DNA of 64,000 nucleotides from Clostridium oryzae. GTDB taxonomy: Bacteria; Bacillota; Clostridia; Clostridiales; Clostridiaceae. The position numbers were made by a program, and so were the translations under genes. The DNA lies in the NCBI RefSeq assembly GCF_002029235.1, contig NZ_MZGV01000007.1, positions 59,027 through 123,026 of the forward strand. Direction: 5' to 3'. The notes under the pieces were generated by a model, which did not search any database, was not told the DNA's origin, and worked only from the letters and a program-made list of their open reading frames with translations. Below are positions 1-7,431 of this stretch, piece by piece. Positions within the stretch are counted from its first letter, which is position 1; every line of letters starts with the position of its first letter.

Positions 1-641
1 ATGATATTATAGAACCAAACCATAAAAATAGATTTTTTCATAATCATATCCCTATGAACGAATTTGTAGATATATCAGTAATATATGATTTTAAAGCCAT
101 GCAGATATTCATCAGCGGCGAAGAACGATTCTATTCAAAAAAAGAGAAATATATGAAATCAAAGTTATTAAAAGAACTTAATGAAACAGTAAAACCTGGA
201 GAGAAGCCAAGCTTTGAAAACTGTATATCCAAGCTTCCACAGGAGTTGTGAGATGAAATCATAAAAACGGACAAATTTCTGTGCTCATTAAAGCCAATGA
301 AATTTAAGCGGCAGATAGAAAAGCATGGAAATAAAATAACATATTTAGCATCAGATTATGGTTTTTCATATGCATTACGTCCAAGCAATGATGTATTAAC
401 TCATTCTTTAGGATGGTACATAATAACAAGCAGTAAGCCGCAATTCTCGCACAGAAAAGATGATATGATGGAAGCTACATTAAACAAATCAGCAGAAACT
501 TCGGAGGAATTTGCTGAAAGAATGTTTTGTAATTTATTGGAATGTATAGCCTGCAGAAAAGAGTGTGCAGTCAGAACATTGTATGAATTTAAAGGAAAAA
601 AGAAGGTAGTCTGTCATGGGCTTATTGAATTTAAAATGTGA
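1..641 (+). pseudogene. Unknown protein gene, 5' partial, interrupted by an in-frame TGA
   Basis: One reading frame (codons starting at multiples of 3) is open from the left edge to the TAA/TGA region at 639-641 except for a single TGA at 249-251. The part before the stop ends ...SKLPQEL and the part after continues ...DEIIKTDKFL with the same composition, so this looks like one gene broken by a nonsense mutation rather than two genes. The downstream piece could restart at ATG 297, but no Shine-Dalgarno precedes it. The protein is soluble, basic and rich in Cys near its end (CNLLECIACRKEC). I do not recognise the family. No sign of selenocysteine recoding is seen. Confidence 0.6.
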
Positions 642-688
642 ATTTCTGATTTTGAGGACGCAAGAAAGAATGAAAGTATGGTGAATAG

Positions 689-1297
689 ATGAATTATAAT
701 GTAATAAGAACATATGGTAAAACTATATTGGTTACCGTTTTAGTCATTTTAGTTTTTGTCATCGCAATAAGGTTTATATTTCCAAAAAGTCACGTCATTT
801 TAGACAAACCAAAAAATCAATTACTAAAATATAGTTTTTATATTGGAAAATCTAAAAATTTAGGAAAGGTTTTATCAAAACAAACCTATAATTATACTAC
901 AGAGATAAATAAATACATTATTGCAGTAATTGAATACAATTCTTCTAAGGCCGAATTAAGACAATATGAAGTTAAGAATAACGAAACCCTCAATATAACG
1001 GTGTCATCAAAATCAAGATTTATTATATCACTTCCAGCAAATAGAACAATCATGTGTACATGGAATATAAAAAATAATATAAAAAATGATATATTTAAAC
1101 TTGATAAACGTGACTGGATTGAAATACCAACACCTAGATCACAAATAGGAGAAAAAGGTACTAACTATGATAGACAAGATTTTTACTTTACACCTTTAAA
1201 GAAGGAAAGTACAAATATGAAGATAAGATATGAACATCAAACATTAAAAAATGATAAGTACTATTTTGATATAAATTTTAATATCAAAGCTAAATAG
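689..1297 (+). CDS. Unknown membrane-anchored protein (202 aa)
   Basis: ATG at 689 starts a protein with one strong N-terminal hydrophobic segment (about residues 11-31, ILVTVLVILVFVIAIRFIF) followed by a 170-residue polar, beta-rich domain presumably outside the membrane. There is no Cys lipobox. The ribosome binding site is weak (GGTGAATAG). The family is not recognised. It follows a decayed gene and precedes another unknown, so it belongs to an accessory patch rather than a conserved operon. Low GC is like its surroundings. Confidence 0.6.
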   Translation: MNYNVIRTYGKTILVTVLVILVFVIAIRFIFPKSHVILDKPKNQLLKYSFYIGKSKNLGKVLSKQTYNYTTEINKYIIAVIEYNSSKAELRQYEVKNNETLNITVSSKSRFIISLPANRTIMCTWNIKNNIKNDIFKLDKRDWIEIPTPRSQIGEKGTNYDRQDFYFTPLKKESTNMKIRYEHQTLKNDKYYFDINFNIKAK

Positions 1298-1360
1298 CTA
1301 CAGTAATTAGGATATGATATTAATAAAGTAGCTTTATAGGAAGTGGATAGCAAAATAAAA

Positions 1361-1849
1361 ATGGCAACTTTTAAGTATATACCTGATAAATTTGAAATAA
1401 AGTATATGAAGGTGATTAATGCTAAGACAATACCTGAAACACGCATTGCTTTGCATGAAATGCTAAAAAGCGTTATTAATTTGTATGATGAGATGTATGC
1501 GAATTTAGTAAAACAACCTGTACCCACTTATGATAATCTTCGAGGTACCTATGAAGAATTATGGTGCAATTATCGCAATAAGGTCATAGTAAGTGCTGAA
1601 GCAAAGGATAAATCCTATGTTTATCATGCAGCCTTGGGAGCGCAAGGCTTTCTTGACGAAATGACAAAATATCGAGGCACGAAAAAGTTTGATTTAATGC
1701 AATATTTCAATGCAGATGATCTAACATCATTTAAAGAGGACTTTCTTAGGGTCATGGATAAGTATTTAGAAGAGTATCACAAGGTTGGACGGAAAGTAGA
1801 ACGATACGGTTCTATTGAGCAGCTATACAATCATTATATGAAAGTGTGA
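1361..1849 (+). CDS. Unknown helical protein, possibly a truncated gene (162 aa)
   Basis: The frame is open from just after a TAG at 1337-1339. I prefer ATG 1361, which lies 14 bases after AGGAAGTGG, over the GTG at 1343, which would overlap that Shine-Dalgarno. The product is almost entirely alpha-helical (ALHEMLKSVINLYDEMY..., YLEEYHKVGRKVERYG) and resembles a C-terminal helical bundle such as follows a nucleotidyltransferase domain, but no catalytic motif is present. It may therefore be the surviving C-terminal part of a longer gene. The function cannot be stated. Confidence 0.45.
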   Translation: MATFKYIPDKFEIKYMKVINAKTIPETRIALHEMLKSVINLYDEMYANLVKQPVPTYDNLRGTYEELWCNYRNKVIVSAEAKDKSYVYHAALGAQGFLDEMTKYRGTKKFDLMQYFNADDLTSFKEDFLRVMDKYLEEYHKVGRKVERYGSIEQLYNHYMKV

Positions 1850-1933
1850 GATTACGACAGTCTTTTATTACACAGCTTTCTTATTTAGTGAACAAGCAAT
1901 AAAACCGAATAAAATTAATAAAATAAAAGTGTT

Positions 1934-1970
1934 TTGTTAATATTAAGAGTTAGGGCATAGAAAATGTTTA
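1934..1970 (+). promoter_or_regulatory. Candidate promoter of the structured RNA
   Basis: TTGTTA near 1935 is followed about 18 bases later by TAGAAA near 1959, a weak sigma-A-like pair placed just upstream of the first RNA stem at 1977. Support is modest, because AT-rich sequence makes such matches common. Confidence 0.3.
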
Positions 1971-2230
1971 TAGTCGGGGTTATCTAAGCACGCTCATTAT
2001 TATTCGCAGATAACCCGTTTAAGGCTATTTAGGCCTTTAACCAACAGATCAACTTTACGTACCTACAGAGCACTGCAAAAGGGTCAGGGAGCGTAGCGGA
2101 CGCTGCAGCGATAAAAGGTCTAAATGACCTTTTATGGATCACCTTGCGAGTGGCAACGAGCAGGATTAGGTGGTTCCGGTCCGGAGGACATAGGTGCCCC
2201 TCCGGAATCGGCGATTAGCCGATTTTTTTA
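1971..2230 (+). ncRNA. Candidate structured non-coding RNA ending in an intrinsic terminator
   Basis: A 250-base island that is clearly GC-richer than its surroundings and has no open reading frame. It folds into successive perfect stems: GGGTTATCT (1977-1985) with AGATAACCC (2008-2016); ATAAAAGGTC (2111-2120) with GACCTTTTAT (2126-2135) around a 5-base loop; TCCGGAGG (2180-2187) with CCTCCGGA (2199-2206). A terminator AATCGGC/GCCGATT (2206-2224) followed by seven T closes it. There is no gene downstream on this strand, so a cis-leader is unlikely. It does not match the SRP, tmRNA, RNase P or T-box signatures I know. Abundant clostridial RNAs such as the raiA class are the comparison to make. 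Identity unresolved. Confidence 0.5.
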
Positions 2231-2306
2231 CTCTTTAGGAAATTATGTATTTTGCCAATTGTGGATAATTCTAAATTAATATCAAGATACACTCCTAAAG
2301 AGTAAA
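2227..2306 (+). repeat. 80-bp inverted-repeat element (family B copy 1)
   Basis: Perfect 14-bp terminal inverted repeats TTTACTCTTTAGGA (2227-2240) and TCCTAAAGAGTAAA (2293-2306) bound a body containing CCAATTGTGGATAATTCTA. The left end shares its T-run with the RNA terminator. Related, more decayed copies lie at 16416-16485 (+), 25922-25985 (-) and 53906-53965 (+). Confidence 0.6.
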
Positions 2307-2420
2307 GAGAAAAGAGAAAAGTGAAGGAAGAAATCGCCTCCTTAAGAAGCCAATTTCATTATATGGTGTTGTATATTTTATTTAGTTTACGTTTTTATGA
2401 TTTAAGCTGTTTGTCCAAAA
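2293..2420 (+). repeat. Purine-rich repeat (family C copy 1)
   Basis: AGAGTAAAGAGAAAAGAG followed by GTGAAGGAAGAAATCG, a short imperfect hairpin and about 70 bp ending near TTAAGCTGTTTGTCC. The whole 120 bp is closely matched at 14457-14590. The purine-rich head is shared with copies at 30123, 38101, 56455, 59515 and 63948. Confidence 0.7.
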
Positions 2421-2551
2421 GATGTAATTATATAATATACGAAGTGATATGAAGATAATTCTTAAGAAAATACTATTAATTAAATAAACAAGAAAAAAAT
2501 TTGGAAGAAGTAATGTAGAAAATAGTACTTTGTAAATGCATAGAGACGGTT

Positions 2552-2612
2552 AAAGGGGTGAGTGACCGTAGAAGGCATTTTTCAGCCGACGGAGGCCACT
2601 CACCCCTTATTT
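2552..2612. terminator. Terminator of the D,D-carboxypeptidase gene, conserved-loop hairpin
   Basis: Perfect 12-bp stem AAGGGGTGAGTG (2552-2563) / CACTCACCCCTT (2597-2608) immediately after the minus-strand stop codon. It can act in both directions. Its 33-base loop, read on the minus strand, contains TCCGTCGGCTG..AAATGCC, nearly identical to the loop of the hairpin at 25866 although the stems differ. Confidence 0.8.
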
Positions 2613-3889
2613 TATCTGTAGTTTGAATAGTCCGTATATCCGTTGTATCTTCTCCTGTTTCTTCTAATTCTAAATCTATAAAACAGTACAAGTGCTGCTA
2701 GCAATATAAGTCCTAAAGAAAAACCTAATACGTTTTTATGAGATTTAACAACGTTTCCTGGAGCAGGATTTTTAGGTGGTTTATAGCTAGAACCACTAAG
2801 AAGCGGAATGATTGTTTTATTAGAACCATCTTTTACAACTATAGTTCCAATTTTATCTCCGGAATTTATGGTTTTGCCAGCAAGAGATTTCTTATCATAG
2901 TTCAACGTATAATTTGGTGAAGTATTATTACTGCTTTTCTTTATGCTGTAATAAAAGTTGTCTCCTGCTAATGCAGTAAGCTTTACGCTATTTCCGATCT
3001 TTATATCAGATAGCTTGTCATCTTTTTTAAAAAGCTCTTTTGTAGAATAATTCTTAAATCCATATTCAAAAAGGTTTTTTGCATCACCATAGTATCCAAA
3101 TGTAGATTTGCTATTGACTAACGTAACAATAAGTGTTCTGCCACCTTTTTTTGCTACTGCTACGTAGGAATGGTGCGATTGCACAGTGTATCCAAGTTTG
3201 CCCCCAACTGCATATTTGTAATAAAAAGCAGTTCCGTTTCTTACCATTCGGTTTTTGTTCCATATATATCGAGTTACTTTACACTTATTATTCTTAGACA
3301 TTTTATGTGTAAGAGTAGTAGCTATCTCAAAATATTCTGGATGTTTTATAAGTTCCCTATATATAAGTGCAAGGTCTTTTGCAGATGCAATATGATTCTT
3401 ATTGTATAGTCCGCTGGGATTAACGAAATTAGAATCAGTGCAGCCTAACTCTTTAGCCCTTTTGTTCATTAATTTAACAAATTTTTTTTGTGTCCCTGAT
3501 ATATATTCTGCTAATGCTTCAGCACAATCATTTCCTGATTGAAGGTTCAATCCGTATAGAATATCTATAACCTTTGCCTTTTCTCCAATCCTTAGACTGA
3601 TAGAACTTCCTTCAGCGTAAGGCGGTTTTTTTCCAACGGTTATAACATCATCTAAATTTCCTTTTTCTAACGTAAGCAGAGTTGTAAGAATTTTAGTCGT
3701 CGAAGCAGGCGGATAAGCTTTATCCTTATTTTTAGAGTATAATATCTCGCCGGAATCAGCATCCATTAAAACAGCACTGCGGGCTTCTGGGACAGGTAGC
3801 TTATTCTGTTTATTTTTTGCGTATGTAACATTTGGAATATTCGTTACTAAAAATAGAGTTAATAATATAGAACTAATACTTTTTTTCAT
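2612..3889 (-). CDS. D-alanyl-D-alanine carboxypeptidase (peptidase S11, PBP5/DacF type)
   Basis: Penicillin-binding serine peptidase that trims the terminal D-Ala of peptidoglycan pentapeptides outside the membrane. It has a signal peptide (about residues 1-24, ending VTYA), the SxxK box in PASTTKILT (about 62-70), the SxN-type box SGN in LQSGNDCAE, and a C-terminal hydrophobic helix (about 390-408) followed by a basic tail. The usual third box KTG reads KLG (GGKLGYT), an uncommon substitution in the active-site strand. 425 aa is within the family range. The start is set by GGAGG eight bases before ATG 3889. It is a single-gene unit ending in a strong terminator and divergent from comEA. Confidence 0.9.
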   Translation of the reverse strand: MKKSISSILLTLFLVTNIPNVTYAKNKQNKLPVPEARSAVLMDADSGEILYSKNKDKAYPPASTTKILTTLLTLEKGNLDDVITVGKKPPYAEGSSISLRIGEKAKVIDILYGLNLQSGNDCAEALAEYISGTQKKFVKLMNKRAKELGCTDSNFVNPSGLYNKNHIASAKDLALIYRELIKHPEYFEIATTLTHKMSKNNKCKVTRYIWNKNRMVRNGTAFYYKYAVGGKLGYTVQSHHSYVAVAKKGGRTLIVTLVNSKSTFGYYGDAKNLFEYGFKNYSTKELFKKDDKLSDIKIGNSVKLTALAGDNFYYSIKKSSNNTSPNYTLNYDKKSLAGKTINSGDKIGTIVVKDGSNKTIIPLLSGSSYKPPKNPAPGNVVKSHKNVLGFSLGLILLAALVLFYRFRIRRNRRRYNGYTDYSNYR

Positions 3890-4027
3890 AATAACCTCCG
3901 AAAAAAGTCAGATATATAAATTATAGCAAAAAAAATCTTATATAGCGATAGATTTTTACAAATTGGCAATAATTTAAAATACAGGTGTATTTACTATAAA
4001 CTGAAACAAACTGTTAGGGGGTACAAT

Positions 4028-4690
4028 ATGAAAAATCAAAAAAAGATAATTGGTTCCATTGTTATAGCTATTATAATAGTTATTTTAACCATGGTAAGTT
4101 TTATTAATTCGCGAAATCAAAGCAATAATAATGAAGACATATTTGTTGAAACTGAGCAAGGAGACAATACCGGTGAGGAGAAAGACAATTATGCCTCAAA
4201 TAAGAACTATACGCAAAATATGCAAACAACTTCAGAAATAAAAGTTGAAATAAAAGGAGAAATAAAGAAACCAGGAGTGTACACTATGGAGCAGAATAGC
4301 AGGCTTCAGGATCTTATCTATAAAGCAGGCGGCTTTAAAAAAAACGCAGATAAAGAGAATATTCCAAGTTTAGCAAAAAAGCTGATGGATGAAGAATGCA
4401 TAGTAATATATAATAAAAAAGAAGGACATAATAATAAGTCTGTAGCAGTCATCAATAATAGTACTGATAAAAGTATTGAAGTTGGTGCAGCTCAGGAAGT
4501 AATAAATATTAATACTGCGGATTTAGATGGACTTCAAAAAATACCAGGCGTAGGTCCAGTTACTGCACAAAATATAATTGACTATAGAGAAAAAAGCGGA
4601 GGTTTTAAGAACGTTCAGGATATTACCAATGTGGATAGAATAGGTGAGAAGACCTTTGAAAAAATGAAAGACAGTATAACTGTGCAATAA
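4028..4690 (+). CDS. comEA: Competence protein ComEA (DNA receptor)
   Basis: Membrane-anchored double-stranded-DNA receptor of the competence machinery. It has an N-terminal transmembrane helix (about residues 8-26), an Asn/Glu-rich linker, a SLBB domain (VEIKGEIKKPGVYTM, about 73-122) and two C-terminal helix-hairpin-helix motifs (ININTADLDGLQKIPGVGP, about 160-220) that bind DNA. 220 aa is normal. AGGGGG precedes ATG 4028 by five bases. It heads the competence locus with comEC 2.7 kb downstream, separated by an ATPase-like gene. The intergenic gap after it (4691-4883) is AT-rich with no clear terminator. Confidence 0.92.
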   Translation: MKNQKKIIGSIVIAIIIVILTMVSFINSRNQSNNNEDIFVETEQGDNTGEEKDNYASNKNYTQNMQTTSEIKVEIKGEIKKPGVYTMEQNSRLQDLIYKAGGFKKNADKENIPSLAKKLMDEECIVIYNKKEGHNNKSVAVINNSTDKSIEVGAAQEVININTADLDGLQKIPGVGPVTAQNIIDYREKSGGFKNVQDITNVDRIGEKTFEKMKDSITVQ

Positions 4691-4883
4691 ATCCAAAAAA
4701 ATTAGAGATATAACGAATATAATTAAAAAGTTAATTAAAGAAAAAAGAAATTACTACGAAACTAAATATGTAGAAAGTATGTTATGAATCTAAAATTGGA
4801 AGCTGATAAATTAATTACTGTAATTACGAATTATATTCATTAGTAATTTTATTTTAATATAACTTCTTAAAGGGAGTAGAGAT

Positions 4884-7352
4884 ATGGAAAAAATCTATAG
4901 AAATTCTTGGAATATAGTTGTGGAGCTTCTTGGGAGTGATAGCAATAAGGGGTTAAGTTCAAGTGAGATTGAAATTAGAAAAGCAAAATATGGTCCCAAT
5001 ATAATTAGTATTAGTTTTAAAAAAATTATAAAGATTTTGCTAAAATATATATTTCAAATCTGGCCTATTATTTTCATAATAGATGGAGCTATACTTATTT
5101 ATTCAAAAGAATATGCCTACGGTGCAGTATTCATTTTGTTAACTTTGATTGGCTATTTTTTGCAGATGGGTTTGGTAATAGTAAAAGCAAGAAAGCTGGC
5201 AAATGTAAAAAAATACAATAAGCAGTTGGTAACGACGATAAGGGATAATAAAATAGTTAATATACAGGCGTCTGAACTGGTGGTTGGCGACATAGTTATA
5301 CTTAGAGCAGGTAATATAGTACCAGCAGATATCAGAATTATAGAATGTGAAAAACTAAGGGTAAGAGAAAACATGATAACTGGACAGAATGGAATAGAAG
5401 AAAAATATTCCACGAAGATAGAAGAGGAAGTAAGCGATTTATCTTCGATGAAGAATATTATCTTCAAAAATTCTGTTATCGTGAAAGGTGATTGTACAGG
5501 GGTTATTATAGCGACTGGAATGCAGACACAGGCTGCGGAACTTATCAATGCTATGGCGGATATATGGGTTAAAGATGAAGACTATTTTAAGGGTATAAAG
5601 AAAAAGTTTGCTGTCCATTGTGGTTTTATAATATTAATGATAGCAGCTATATGCGGATTAGGACAGTTTATATATGGACGTGCCTTTGATAGGGTTGATT
5701 TTGCTGCAGGAGCACTACTAAGCGGAACTATAAATAACGCAATAATGATATTTATTATCTGCTATTTCATAGCAATGATATATGTAGATGATGAGAATAA
5801 AAGAATACTTAAGATAAATATGCTAAAAAACATAAATGATATAGATACGATGATTATGGATAAATGTGGTATTTTAAGTGACAGAGAAATGAATATTAGG
5901 TATGTTTTTACGGATCAAATCGAGTACAGCACTTCAGAGATAAAAAAAGGGGAAAGTAATAATCTTGATAGAATGCTGGAGTGCGGCCTTTTGTGCATGG
6001 CTAACATTGATGCTATTTCTGAGGTGCACAGGGATTATAACGGAATAATGGAAAGGTGTATAGCTAGAAACTGGGAGGAAAAGTTTGGTGATTTCATACT
6101 TCAGGAAAATTTGCAGCGCAAGAGTATGATACCATATGATAAGGAAAGACAGCTATTTACAGCTGTGTATTCTATAAATGATAAACACAGAGTATATACT
6201 AAAGGTATTTTCGAGAGAGTTATTGATATTTGTACACATATTATGAAGGACGGCTTAGTAATAGAAATTACAAAAGAGGAAATAGATGTTATAAAAAATA
6301 AAGTTATTGAGGCTGAGAGTCAAGGCTTCAATGTTGTTGCATATGGTTATAGAAGTTTTAATTATGAACCTACAGTTGAAGAAAATATAGAGAGTAATAT
6401 GGTGTTTGTTGGTATTATAGTGTTTGAAAATTGCATTTATAATAGCTCTCAAAAATTTATAACTAATCTTAAGTTATTAAATGTGGAGCCTAAGTTTATA
6501 ACTGGTGATACAAAACTTTCTACTTTATACTGGGGGCAGAAAATAGGAGTACTGAAAAATCTGAATCAGATAATTACGGGAGTGGAAATAGATAATATGT
6601 CTGATGAAGAATTGGACAGGCTTGTTCCCAAGGTAAAGGTTTTTTGTAAAATGTCTACAGAAAATAAACTTAGAATTGTAGATTCGTTGAAAAGAATGGA
6701 AAGAAAAATTGGATTTGTAATAGAGGATAACTATGATTTTACGGCTGGTTCAAAAGCAGATATAAATATAGATGTCTCTTCTGGAGGCAGTGAGCTTGTT
6801 CATGCAATAAGCCATATGAAAATAACGGATAAATTTATTAAGTCAATAATCGATGTATTTAATTTTGGAAAAGAGTATTGCTATAAATCATGGCAGTTAA
6901 TTAATTTCATTATGATAACTATGATGACAGTATTCTTTAACTTTGCTTTTTCATATAGTGCAGATAAAAAAATAGATTATAGTAATATAATATGGATAAG
7001 TATATTTAACTGTACTATTATGATTATGATTATTTTTGCTGACAAACCAAAGAAAAAAGAAGATTTAGTAGAAGACCAATTTAGTTATTATGAAGATAGG
7101 CTTGTCTATGATATTCTTATTCAATATGTAAAAGCTTTTATATTAGTATTAGCTGCTCAGCTTGTTAATTACATAAGCCAAAAATATCTAATGGTTAGCA
7201 TTAATACCTGGTACATAATTAATGTTTTGCTTATGTTCTTATTGAATAAATATAGAATGCAGAAAAGAAAGATATTTTCAACCAGTAATGCTGTCTATGC
7301 TACTACCATTATAGTAAATATTGTTATAATCGCTATTGCTGGTATTAAATAG
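4884..7352 (+). CDS. Degenerate P-type ATPase-like membrane protein in the competence locus
   Basis: The overall architecture is that of a P2-type cation ATPase: N-terminal cation-ATPase domain, paired membrane helices near 48-90 and 247-305, a cytoplasmic P/N region, and C-terminal helices (about 680-815). The catalytic motifs are eroded. TGES reads TGQN (166-169). The phosphorylation motif DKTG reads DKCG (326-329, Asp kept). The hinge motif GDGxND is absent, the corresponding place reading GFVIEDNYDFTAGSKADIN (about 610-628). KG (440-441) and TGD (540-542) remain. It is thus probably not a working pump. A full-length open frame and GGAG ribosome site argue that it is expressed. Its role is unknown. 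Position between comEA and comEC suggests a link to DNA uptake, but this is inference. Confidence 0.8.
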   Translation: MEKIYRNSWNIVVELLGSDSNKGLSSSEIEIRKAKYGPNIISISFKKIIKILLKYIFQIWPIIFIIDGAILIYSKEYAYGAVFILLTLIGYFLQMGLVIVKARKLANVKKYNKQLVTTIRDNKIVNIQASELVVGDIVILRAGNIVPADIRIIECEKLRVRENMITGQNGIEEKYSTKIEEEVSDLSSMKNIIFKNSVIVKGDCTGVIIATGMQTQAAELINAMADIWVKDEDYFKGIKKKFAVHCGFIILMIAAICGLGQFIYGRAFDRVDFAAGALLSGTINNAIMIFIICYFIAMIYVDDENKRILKINMLKNINDIDTMIMDKCGILSDREMNIRYVFTDQIEYSTSEIKKGESNNLDRMLECGLLCMANIDAISEVHRDYNGIMERCIARNWEEKFGDFILQENLQRKSMIPYDKERQLFTAVYSINDKHRVYTKGIFERVIDICTHIMKDGLVIEITKEEIDVIKNKVIEAESQGFNVVAYGYRSFNYEPTVEENIESNMVFVGIIVFENCIYNSSQKFITNLKLLNVEPKFITGDTKLSTLYWGQKIGVLKNLNQIITGVEIDNMSDEELDRLVPKVKVFCKMSTENKLRIVDSLKRMERKIGFVIEDNYDFTAGSKADINIDVSSGGSELVHAISHMKITDKFIKSIIDVFNFGKEYCYKSWQLINFIMITMMTVFFNFAFSYSADKKIDYSNIIWISIFNCTIMIMIIFADKPKKKEDLVEDQFSYYEDRLVYDILIQYVKAFILVLAAQLVNYISQKYLMVSINTWYIINVLLMFLLNKYRMQKRKIFSTSNAVYATTIIVNIVIIAIAGIK

Positions 7353-7375
7353 GTTTGAAAATAAACATATTGGTC

Positions 7376-7426
7376 ATACTCCAATATATAGGGCTCTTAT
7401 TATAGAACAATATATATTGGAGGTAT
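7376..7426 (+). promoter_or_regulatory. Hairpin sequestering the comEC ribosome binding site
   Basis: CTCCAATATATA (7379-7390) is perfectly complementary to TATATATTGGAG (7411-7422). The 3' arm contains the GGAGG Shine-Dalgarno of comEC (ATG 7432). Folding would hide the ribosome binding site. There is no U-run, so control of translation rather than termination is suggested. Confidence 0.6.
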
Positions 7427-7431
7427 AGGAA

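Noticed and set aside
249..251. TGA recoded as selenocysteine
   Set aside because: No stem-loop resembling a bacterial SECIS follows, and the context does not match a known selenoprotein.
1971..2230. SRP RNA, tmRNA, RNase P RNA or T-box leader
   Set aside because: The hallmark strings of these RNAs (SRP GGAAGGAAGCAGC, tmRNA tag and tRNA-like ends, RNase P GAGGAAAGUCCG, T-box GGGUGGNACCGCG) are absent, and no gene follows on the strand.
2476..2691. Minus-strand frame overlapping the carboxypeptidase 3' end
   Set aside because: It runs through the terminator hairpin and part of the carboxypeptidase gene in another frame, and has no ribosome site.
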